DNA of 27,666 bases. Origin: Mageeibacillus sp. UBA5439 (GTDB lineage Bacteria; Bacillota; Clostridia; Saccharofermentanales; DTU023). Positions 1 to 6,373 of the stretch are shown one piece after another (position 1 is the stretch's first letter; every line of letters begins with the position of its first letter). The notes beneath the pieces are model-generated. The model saw only the letters and a list, made by a program, of their open reading frames with translations, did no database searches and had not been told where the DNA came from. The DNA lies in NCBI GenBank assembly GCA_002427505.1, contig DIRJ01000037.1, forward strand, positions 77,083-104,748. Reading direction: 5' to 3'. Both the position numbers and the translations under genes were made by a program.

Positions 1-1473
1 AAAATATATTTTAACTGGATGGAAAATGTCAGAGATTGGTGCATTTCCCGTCAACTCTGGTGGGGACACCGCATTCCGGCCTGGTATTGTGATGACTGTG
101 GTGAACTGATTGTCTCCCGCCAAGTGCCGACGAAATGTCCGAAATGTAATTCTTCCAGCCTGAGAAGAGATGAAGACACCCTGGATACTTGGTTTTCTTC
201 TGCACTCTGGCCCTTTTCAACCTTGGGCTGGCCGGAAGAAACAGTAGATTTCCAAACTTTTTACCCTACGGATGTCATTGTTCCCGGCTATGACATTATT
301 TTCTTCTGGGTCGCGCGTATGATCTTTTCAGCCATAGAACACACCGGCCGGCTGCCTTTCAAAAAAGTTTTGATTCATGGCATGGTGCTTGACTCACAGG
401 GCCGCAAAATGACGAAATCACTCAACAACGGCATTGATCCTCTGGAAATAATTGACATCTATGGTGCCGATGCCCTGAGATTTTCACTAATCTATGGCAC
501 TGCTCCCGGTAATGACATGCGTTTCCGTGAGGAAAAAGTTGAAGCCGGCCGCAATTTCATGAATAAGCTGTGGAACGCTTTTCGCTTTGTTCTGATGAAT
601 CTGGATGAAGACAGAGACTATAGCGACGTGACAGCTGAAATGCTGGAAGTGGAAGACAGATGGATTCTGCACGAAGCTCATTATGCGATTAAAGATGTAG
701 GTGCATATCTGGACAAGCTGGAACTTGGCTTAGCCCAGGAAAGGGTATATCAGTTTATCTGGGACCTGTATTGTGACTGGTACATAGAATTTGTTAAAGA
801 AAGATTGCATCAGGGCGGAAAGAGCGGCCGGGCAGCACAAAAGGTTTTGTTTGATGTTCTTCAGCTGATAATCAAGCTGCTGCATCCCTTTATGCCTTAT
901 GTAACAGAGGCTATCCACGGTTATCTGGATCTGGAGGGACTGCTTATTTCTTCAAGTTGGCCTCGATACGAAGAATACCCGACAGATGATGAAGCGGAAA
1001 GTACCATGACCTGTCTGATGGAAGCCATACGCGCGGTAAGAAATCTGCGCGCTGATTATCAGCTGCCATCAGCGAAAAAAGTGAATGCTGCAGTAAAAGC
1101 TGAAGACTCAGTCGCTCAGCGTTTGCTGGATGGTGAGGACATGCTTTCCCGTCTGGCAGGCATAGGCGGGATTCGCCGCATGTCAGAAGCTGAAACGCTG
1201 GAGGACGGTGTATCAGTTCAATTTCCGGGTGGGGAATTGCTGATTTCAATGCGTGAACTGGTTGATGTCGAAGAGGAAATCCATCGTCTGCAAGAGGAAG
1301 AAGAACGGCTTAAAAAGGAAATACAACGTTCAGAAGCTATGCTCAATAATCAGAACTTTGTTGAACGGGCGCCGGCAGAGGTGGTAAATAATGAAAGAGC
1401 GAAGCTGGAACGCTATCAGGGAGACCTGAAGCAAGCTGCGGAGAGAATGAAAACATTACGCACTGTGCTATAA
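1..1473 (+). CDS. valS: Valyl-tRNA synthetase, C-terminal part (5' end outside window)
   Basis: Charges tRNA-Val with valine in the cytoplasm. The reading frame is open from base 1, so this is the 3' part of the gene; the ATG at 19 is internal. The segment DWCISRQLWWGHRIPAWY is typical of ValRS. It is followed by two CxxC pairs (a zinc-ribbon-like insert), and then by the class I signature KMTKS (bases 406-420), a variant of KMSKS that binds ATP. The anticodon-binding helical domain follows. The last ~65 residues are rich in Glu, Lys and Arg and form the coiled-coil arm expected at the ValRS C terminus (EEEIHRLQEEEERLKKEIQ). The catalytic HIGH motif and editing domain lie upstream of the window. 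The gene ends 57 bases before fba. Family assignment is very secure. Confidence 0.97.
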   Translation, partial: KIYFNWMENVRDWCISRQLWWGHRIPAWYCDDCGELIVSRQVPTKCPKCNSSSLRRDEDTLDTWFSSALWPFSTLGWPEETVDFQTFYPTDVIVPGYDIIFFWVARMIFSAIEHTGRLPFKKVLIHGMVLDSQGRKMTKSLNNGIDPLEIIDIYGADALRFSLIYGTAPGNDMRFREEKVEAGRNFMNKLWNAFRFVLMNLDEDRDYSDVTAEMLEVEDRWILHEAHYAIKDVGAYLDKLELGLAQERVYQFIWDLYCDWYIEFVKERLHQGGKSGRAAQKVLFDVLQLIIKLLHPFMPYVTEAIHGYLDLEGLLISSSWPRYEEYPTDDEAESTMTCLMEAIRAVRNLRADYQLPSAKKVNAAVKAEDSVAQRLLDGEDMLSRLAGIGGIRRMSEAETLEDGVSVQFPGGELLISMRELVDVEEEIHRLQEEEERLKKEIQRSEAMLNNQNFVERAPAEVVNNERAKLERYQGDLKQAAERMKTLRTVL

Positions 1474-1474
1474 T
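1445..1474 (+). promoter_or_regulatory. Probable fba promoter with extended -10
   Basis: TGCTATAAT at 1466-1474 is a perfect extended -10 (TGnTATAAT). It overlaps the valS stop codon. The -35 region is poor (GAATGA around 1445), as is common for extended -10 promoters. Transcription would start near 1481 and give a leader of about 50 bases before fba. This is inferred from sequence only. Confidence 0.5.
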
Positions 1475-1530
1475 CTAGGCAATTACGAACAAGCATTTAA
1501 TTGCTTATTTAATGTATAAGGAGAAGAATT

Positions 1531-2490
1531 ATGCCATTAGTATCAACAAGAGAAATGTTTAAAAATGCCTATGAAGGCGGTTATGCCATCGGAGCTTTTA
1601 ATGTAAATAATATGGAGATTATCCAGGGTATTACGCAGGCAGCCAAGAAACTCGACGCACCTCTGATCCTGCAGGTTTCTGCCGGAGCCCGCAAGTACGC
1701 CAATCAGACCTACTTAACCAAGCTGGTTGAAGCCGCTATCATTGATACCGGCCTGCCGATTGCCCTGCATCTTGATCACGGTGATTCCTACGAATTATGT
1801 GTTGACTGTATCGACAGTGGCTTTTCTTCGGTCATGATCGATGGTTCTCATCTGCCTTATGAGGAGAACGTTGCTTTGACACGCAGAGTAGTTGAGTACG
1901 CTCACAATCACGACCCTTATGTCACAGTAGAAGCTGAACTGGGGCGTCTGGAAGGTGTTGAGGATAATGTCAATGTATCAGCTGAAGATGCTTCCTACAC
2001 TGATCCGGAGCAGGTTCAGGATTTTGTTACCCGCACAGGCTGTGACTCATTGGCTATAGCTATTGGCACCAGCCATGGTGCTTATAAATTTAAACCAGGT
2101 CAGAAACCGGAACTTCGTTTTGATATTTTGGCAGAAGTAGAACGTCGGCTGCCCGGTTTCCCGATTGTTTTACATGGGGCCAGTTCAGTTATTCCTGAAT
2201 TTGTGCAGATGATTAACGAAAACGGCGGCGACATGCCCGATGCCATTGGAATTCCTGAAGATATGTTGCGCAAGGCTGCAGGAATGGCTGTCTGTAAGAT
2301 TAATATTGATAGTGATCTGCGGCTGGCTATGACAGGAACTATTCGCAAACATTTTAATGACCACCCCTCTGATTTCGATCCCAGAAAATATCTTGGTCCG
2401 GCCAGAGACTCAATTGAAGCTATGGTTCATCATAAGATTGTTGATGTGCTTGGATGTGACGGAAAGGCTGCAGATCTGCGGGGACTATAA
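1531..2490 (+). CDS. fba: Fructose-bisphosphate aldolase, class II
   Basis: Reversible cleavage of fructose-1,6-bisphosphate to glyceraldehyde-3-phosphate and dihydroxyacetone phosphate in glycolysis; zinc-dependent and cytoplasmic. At 319 residues it is close to the usual bacterial class II length. The start motif AIGAFNVNN is typical. The LHLDHG motif supplies the likely catalytic Asp82 and zinc ligand His83. GTSHGAYKFK supplies His182 and LHGASS supplies His215, the other expected zinc ligands. NIDSD near residue 260 is part of the phosphate-binding region. The ATG at 1531 has a good ribosome binding site (AAGGAGAAG). The gene is followed after one base by the GTG proposed for ligA, so the two may be co-transcribed, although a strong inverted repeat lies just after the stop. 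A related tagatose-bisphosphate aldolase is possible but less likely. Confidence 0.95.
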   Translation: MPLVSTREMFKNAYEGGYAIGAFNVNNMEIIQGITQAAKKLDAPLILQVSAGARKYANQTYLTKLVEAAIIDTGLPIALHLDHGDSYELCVDCIDSGFSSVMIDGSHLPYEENVALTRRVVEYAHNHDPYVTVEAELGRLEGVEDNVNVSAEDASYTDPEQVQDFVTRTGCDSLAIAIGTSHGAYKFKPGQKPELRFDILAEVERRLPGFPIVLHGASSVIPEFVQMINENGGDMPDAIGIPEDMLRKAAGMAVCKINIDSDLRLAMTGTIRKHFNDHPSDFDPRKYLGPARDSIEAMVHHKIVDVLGCDGKAADLRGL

Positions 2491-2491
2491 G

Positions 2492-4567
2492 GTGTCTGAC
2501 CGAAATTTCTCAGATATGATTAAAGACTCGGAGCAATGGCTGGAAAGCCTCTCCGAGTCTTCTGCTATGCAGGAGATTAAGGAGCTGCGCCAGCAGCTGC
2601 AACACTACAATCATGCCTACTATGATCTGGACGACCCGCTGATAACAGATGCCCAATACGACCTCCTGTCGCAACGCCTGCGGAAGATTGAAGCTGCTTT
2701 CCCACAGCTGGCGGGCGGAGAATCACCAACAATGACAGTAGGCGGAAGAGCCAGCGAACGCTTTCAGCGTGTAGCTCACCAATATCCGATGCTTTCCCTG
2801 AATGATGTTTTTTCATTGGAAGATGTGGATGATTTTATTCGGCGTACACGTGCAGCTGAAGCTGAGGCTCAGTTCATCGTCGAAGCGAAAGTCGACGGTT
2901 TATCTTTATCCATAGTTTATAAACAAGGCGTCTTGCAGCAGGCGATTACCCGTGGAGACGGCGTGAACTTTGGTGAAGATGTGACCTTAAACGCTATGCA
3001 GTTAAGCAACGTGCCGCACAAGCTTGATCAGCCATCGGCTGACCTGTCAGTTCGCGGTGAAGTCTATATGCCTAAAGATGAGTTTGAGCGGATCAACGGG
3101 GAACTGACAGCAAAAGATGAGAAAACTTTCGCCAACCCGCGTAATGCAGCTGCCGGTACTTTGCGCCAGCTGGATTCCGCCGTAGTCAGGGAACGAGGTC
3201 TGGCCTTCACCGCTTTTGAGATTCAACATTCGTCCCAAAGTTTTACTTCTGACCGGGAAGAACTGTTGTACTTAGATTTATTAGGCTTTGAAACGGTCAG
3301 ATCCTCAGAATTACTTGACACGACAGAGGAGATATTCTCTGAAATAAAGAGTGTCGATCAGTTACGGGGCGACTTCCCTTATGAGATTGATGGTGCTGTA
3401 GTCAAAGTTGATCAGCTTAAGCTGCGGGAGAGACTGGGGGCAACCAGTAAAGCTCCCCGCTGGGCTGTTGCATACAAATATCCACCGGAAGTGAAGGAAA
3501 CAAAAATACTTGAAATCAGGGCTCAGGTCGGGCGCACGGGCAAGATTACCCCGCTGGCTGTTCTTGCGCCGGTTCAGCTGGCCGGAACTACAGTGCAGCG
3601 GGCTACTTTGCACAATCAAAATTACATTGACAAGCTGGATGTGAGGGTGGGCGACACAGTCTTAGTACACAAAGGCGGTGAAATCATTCCGGCCGTCCTT
3701 GGTGTAGTCAAAGAGCACCGTGACGGCAGTGAAAAAGTCTTCCGGCTGCCTGAGCTTTGCCCTTCCTGCTCTTCACCGACCAGCTTTTTGGATCAAGCTG
3801 CCGACCTGTATTGCACCAACACCGACTGCCCGGCGCAAATCAAGCGGCATTTGTCATATTTTGCTTCACAGGCTGCCTTGTCTATTGACGGTCTGGGAGA
3901 GAAAACTGCTGTTGCTTTAATTGATAGCGAGTATGTTCACTCTCTGGCAGATATTTATTTGTTAAAAAACAAACGAGATGAGCTGGTTGCATGGGGGGGA
4001 ATCGGCCGTGAGAAGTCAGTCGATGCCTTGCTGGCTGCGATTGAAAACTCTAAAGAGGCTCCACTGTACCGGCTGCTAACCGGATTTGGAATTCCTCATG
4101 TCGGTGTGCAGACAGCCCAAAGCCTGGTCAGGCAGCTAAACTCTTTAGATCTTATCGCTGCAGCCACGGTTGAAGAACTTTCTTCGATTCCTGATATAGG
4201 ACAAATAACAGCAGCTGCTATTAAAGACTGGTTCGCCCTGCCGCAATCACAGACTCTGATCTCTCAGCTCAGGGCTGCCGGAGTAAAAACCAGTGAGACT
4301 GTCAGGCCGGCAGCAGCCGGCACAAGATTTGCAGGTATGACCTTTGTCCTGACAGGAACCCTCCCCAGCCTCAGCCGCAACGAAGCCAGCGAACTGATCG
4401 AGAATGAAGGCGGACGGATCAGCGGCAGTGTATCAGGTAAAACAAGCTACCTGCTGGCGGGTGAAAATACCGGCAGTAAATATGACCGTGCAGCTGCGCT
4501 GGGAATACCCATAATCACCGAAAGCGATTTATTGCTGATGCTGAGGGAAAATGAAGGGAGAGGATAA
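2492..4567 (+). CDS. ligA: NAD-dependent DNA ligase LigA
   Basis: Seals nicks in replication and repair using NAD+. Domains in order: Ia/adenylation domain with the AMP-accepting lysine in AKVDG (Lys133 from this start) and NPRNAAAGTLRQLD; OB fold; four-cysteine zinc finger (CPSC...CTNTDC); helix-hairpin-helix repeats; and a C-terminal BRCT domain over roughly the last 75 residues (FVLTGTLPSLSR onward). The start is uncertain. GTG 2492 lies one base after the fba stop with GGGG upstream and gives 691 residues. ATG 2516 gives 683 and ATG 2567 gives 666, the latter nearest the usual family length; neither ATG has a visible ribosome binding site. An 11-bp inverted repeat (2523-2561) falls between GTG 2492 and ATG 2567. 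The function is certain; the start is not. Confidence 0.93.
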   Translation: MSDRNFSDMIKDSEQWLESLSESSAMQEIKELRQQLQHYNHAYYDLDDPLITDAQYDLLSQRLRKIEAAFPQLAGGESPTMTVGGRASERFQRVAHQYPMLSLNDVFSLEDVDDFIRRTRAAEAEAQFIVEAKVDGLSLSIVYKQGVLQQAITRGDGVNFGEDVTLNAMQLSNVPHKLDQPSADLSVRGEVYMPKDEFERINGELTAKDEKTFANPRNAAAGTLRQLDSAVVRERGLAFTAFEIQHSSQSFTSDREELLYLDLLGFETVRSSELLDTTEEIFSEIKSVDQLRGDFPYEIDGAVVKVDQLKLRERLGATSKAPRWAVAYKYPPEVKETKILEIRAQVGRTGKITPLAVLAPVQLAGTTVQRATLHNQNYIDKLDVRVGDTVLVHKGGEIIPAVLGVVKEHRDGSEKVFRLPELCPSCSSPTSFLDQAADLYCTNTDCPAQIKRHLSYFASQAALSIDGLGEKTAVALIDSEYVHSLADIYLLKNKRDELVAWGGIGREKSVDALLAAIENSKEAPLYRLLTGFGIPHVGVQTAQSLVRQLNSLDLIAAATVEELSSIPDIGQITAAAIKDWFALPQSQTLISQLRAAGVKTSETVRPAAAGTRFAGMTFVLTGTLPSLSRNEASELIENEGGRISGSVSGKTSYLLAGENTGSKYDRAAALGIPIITESDLLLMLRENEGRG
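2523..2561 (+). repeat. Perfect 11-bp inverted repeat after fba / at ligA 5' end
   Basis: AAGACTCGGAG (2523-2533) pairs exactly with CTCCGAGTCTT (2551-2561), leaving a 17-base loop. It starts 33 bases after the fba stop. No T-run follows, so it is not a typical intrinsic terminator. It could be an mRNA-stabilising or attenuating hairpin at the fba 3' end, or it could affect ligA translation. Confidence 0.6.
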
Positions 4568-4570
4568 CTG

Positions 4571-5005
4571 ATGCGCTGGTATTTTTTATTTGGCTTAATT
4601 GCCAGCTTTGTTCTGGTAATTGTTTTATTTGTCCTCATGATGGTGGCCCTGCGCAGAAACTGGAATCACACTAATCGTTCTGTTTTATCTTACTTTGTTC
4701 CATTATTGCTGGTGCTTCTGTTTGTTTATCTGGCAGCAAGCCAATTTGTACCGCGGGTCTTTGATGCAGTGCAGATAGTCTTCGGTCAGTATGACAGCAC
4801 AGAAGTGAATTTATCAGCGCAGGACTTTGAATATAATCGCATCGTCACAGGGGAGCAGGTCTTTTTCTATCCGCCATCATATTTTGAAAATCCGGAACCA
4901 GGTAAGTATCAGATATATTTCACTGAACGCACTAATTATGTCATGAAGCTGATTTATGTTGGTGAGACAGAAGAACTTACAGGCAGCCCCAATACCTTGC
5001 CCTGA
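4571..5005 (+). CDS. Small membrane protein of unknown function, two TM helices
   Basis: I do not recognise this 144-residue protein. Two hydrophobic segments are visible, at about residues 4-27 and 40-60, separated by a short basic loop (LRRNWNHTNRS). By the positive-inside rule the loop is cytoplasmic, so both ends would lie outside. The remaining ~80 residues form a soluble, aromatic-rich tail (FFYPPSYFENPEPGKYQIYF) that probably sits on the outer face of the membrane. The ATG is three bases after the ligA stop, with GGGAGAGG upstream, so it is very likely translated from the ligA transcript. Nothing in the sequence ties it to DNA ligation; the link is positional. Composition resembles its neighbours. 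Confidence 0.75.
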   Translation: MRWYFLFGLIASFVLVIVLFVLMMVALRRNWNHTNRSVLSYFVPLLLVLLFVYLAASQFVPRVFDAVQIVFGQYDSTEVNLSAQDFEYNRIVTGEQVFFYPPSYFENPEPGKYQIYFTERTNYVMKLIYVGETEELTGSPNTLP

Positions 5006-5054
5006 TTTTGATTTGATCAAAGTAAATTGTCAGCTTCTCGACTAGTATTGTTAG

Positions 5055-5064
5055 AGGAGGTGAT
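5055..5064 (+). promoter_or_regulatory. Unusually strong Shine-Dalgarno site
   Basis: AGGAGGTGAT is a ten-base match to the complement of the 16S rRNA 3' end, five bases before ATG 5070. It fixes the start of the Spo0A-like gene and predicts efficient translation. Confidence 0.8.
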
Positions 5065-5069
5065 GATAT

Positions 5070-5741
5070 ATGACGAATCAAACTGTCATTGCTGCCGATT
5101 TGCAGAGCGCATATGAATATCATCTGCGCAAACCACAAAAAGAAGTCGGCGTTTATCTCATCTCATCTAATCGTGAACTTTTAAACCATATGGAAAAACT
5201 CATGAACAGCCACGGAGTATTTGGCGTGATGGATTCTTACGGCAGGGTCCACTACATTCTGGATGCACGCAAAGGTATATCCTTTGCTGAAAACAAATTG
5301 CACGAGACTGTCTCGACATTACTCGAGGATCAGAGCAGCGAGCAGGTTAACTATCAGCTGGAAACTCAAAAATTAGTAAGCCAGGTCCTGAGCAGGTATG
5401 ATTTCAATCAGAAGTTGCATGGCTACAGGGTACTTTCTACCATGCTTGAGCTGAGCCTTAATGACTATTCGCTTCTTAATCCGATCAGCAAACGTCTCTA
5501 TATACAGGTGGCTAAAGTTTTTCGTGTCACTGCTGCGCAAGCGGAGCGTAATGTACGCTATCTTTTAAAAAATCTGGCCGCAAGGGAACAGGAAGCCAGA
5601 AGAAACGGGACCGTCGAAGGCAAAGCTTTTCTCAGCGCTCCGGATCAGCGCCTGCCTGTAGCAGAAACTGTGGTGAGACTATGGGATATTTGCCGGCTGG
5701 AAGCAAAAATAGATACGATGGGTGCGGGAAAAACAAGCTAG
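5070..5741 (+). CDS. Spo0A C-terminal-domain protein with degenerate, short N-terminal region
   Basis: Likely a DNA-binding transcription regulator. From about residue 100 to 215 the protein follows the Spo0A effector domain: a helix pair around LHGYRVLSTMLELSLNDYSLL, then ISKRLYIQVAKVFRVTAAQ, then a recognition-helix region AERNVRYLLKNLA, then a C-terminal helix ending RLWDICRLEAKI. The N-terminal ~100 residues begin like a receiver (VGVYLISSNRELLNHMEKL), but the acidic pair expected after the first strand is SS. The segment is too short to hold a full receiver, and no phospho-acceptor Asp in the usual setting is visible. It therefore probably does not respond to a phosphorelay in the normal way. 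At 223 residues it is shorter than Spo0A (about 265). The gene ends in front of a hairpin terminator. A true Spo0A probably lies elsewhere in the genome. Domain call is good; biological role is open. Confidence 0.75.
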   Translation: MTNQTVIAADLQSAYEYHLRKPQKEVGVYLISSNRELLNHMEKLMNSHGVFGVMDSYGRVHYILDARKGISFAENKLHETVSTLLEDQSSEQVNYQLETQKLVSQVLSRYDFNQKLHGYRVLSTMLELSLNDYSLLNPISKRLYIQVAKVFRVTAAQAERNVRYLLKNLAAREQEARRNGTVEGKAFLSAPDQRLPVAETVVRLWDICRLEAKIDTMGAGKTS

Positions 5742-5770
5742 CGGCATCTATCAGTAAAAAATATATTTGC

Positions 5771-5806
5771 AAAAAAAACTCCGCCTTCAGGGGCGGAGTT
5801 GATTTT
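5771..5806. terminator. Bidirectional intrinsic terminator
   Basis: AACTCCGCC (5777-5785) pairs with GGCGGAGTT (5792-5800) over a six-base loop. An A-run (5771-5778) on the left gives a U-tract to transcripts from hup on the minus strand. TTTTT on the right (5803-5807) serves the plus-strand regulator gene. Both genes converge here. Confidence 0.9.
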
Positions 5807-5827
5807 TCAGCTTCAATCTTGAGAAAA

Positions 5828-6103
5828 TTAGCCGTTGACTCTATCTTTCAGGTTTTTGCCTGCTTTGAACACCGGTGCCTTAGATGCAGGAATCATGATT
5901 TCTTCCTTTGTTGCAGGGTTACGGCCTTTGCGAGCCTTACGACCACGAACGCTAAAGGTGCCAAATCCAACCAAGACTACTTTTTCTTCATTAGCGAGAG
6001 CATCAGTAATGGTGTCGAGAACAGCAGAAACTGCTTTTTCGCTGTCTTTCTTAGTAAGTCCGGTGGACTTAGCGACTGCGTTTGTTAGATCAGTTTTATT
6101 CAT
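5828..6103 (-). CDS. hup: DNA-binding protein HU
   Basis: Histone-like dimeric protein that bends and compacts DNA in the nucleoid. At 91 residues it has exactly the family length. It begins MNKTDLTNAVAKSTGLTKKD, carries the central VLVGFGTFSVRGRKARKGRNP, which forms the base of the DNA-gripping beta arm with its basic residues, and ends with the usual KAPVFKAGKNLKDRVN. The start is supported by an AGAAGGAGG ribosome binding site (bases 6113-6121 on the plus strand), and a good sigma-A promoter lies upstream. It is transcribed alone and divergently from the dehydratase gene, and ends at the two-way terminator shared with the Spo0A-like gene. Confidence 0.97.
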   Translation of the reverse strand: MNKTDLTNAVAKSTGLTKKDSEKAVSAVLDTITDALANEEKVVLVGFGTFSVRGRKARKGRNPATKEEIMIPASKAPVFKAGKNLKDRVNG

Positions 6104-6138
6104 ATTAGGGAGCCTCCTTCTGGCAAATATCTTTGAAC

Positions 6139-6168
6139 ATTATGGGGTGAGAAATACTGAACTGTCAA
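6139..6168 (-). promoter_or_regulatory. Sigma-A promoter of hup
   Basis: Read on the minus strand: TTGACA (6168-6163), an 18-base spacer, then CATAAT (6144-6139). The -35 is a perfect consensus and the -10 matches five of six. It lies about 35 bases upstream of the hup start codon. This suits a highly expressed gene. Confidence 0.8.
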
Positions 6169-6310
6169 GCATTGTAGCCTTTATTCAACGAGATTGGCAC
6201 AATTCTATTGAAATATATGAGTAAAAGTAATGAATTTGTAAAACAGGGATAAGTTCGGGAATACAGCCTTGCATAAAAGTATGGCAAAACAAGCGGCAAA
6301 CGTATGTTTC

Positions 6311-6339
6311 TTGCATGTTAACTGAGTATCTAGTAAAAT
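6311..6339 (+). promoter_or_regulatory. Sigma-A-like promoter of the envelope block
   Basis: TTGCAT (6311-6316), a 17-base spacer, then TAAAAT (6334-6339). It lies 34 bases upstream of the dehydratase start. The rest of the 270-base gap between hup and this gene (6169-6310) shows no further feature that I can support. Confidence 0.6.
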
Positions 6340-6373
6340 TGGCCAGTAGCATACTTAGTAGTATCGAGGGTAT

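Noticed and set aside
1491..1506. AAGCA/TGCTT inverted repeat between valS and fba
   Set aside because: Five base pairs only, no T-run, and it lies in the fba leader; not a supported terminator.
5012..5023. TTTGATCAAA palindrome and the 10-mer TGATCAAAGT, repeated at 13692-13701
   Set aside because: Both copies are intergenic and the second lies within the MBOAT promoter spacer, which is suggestive, but two copies of a 10-mer built on a common AT-rich palindrome can occur by chance in 27 kb.
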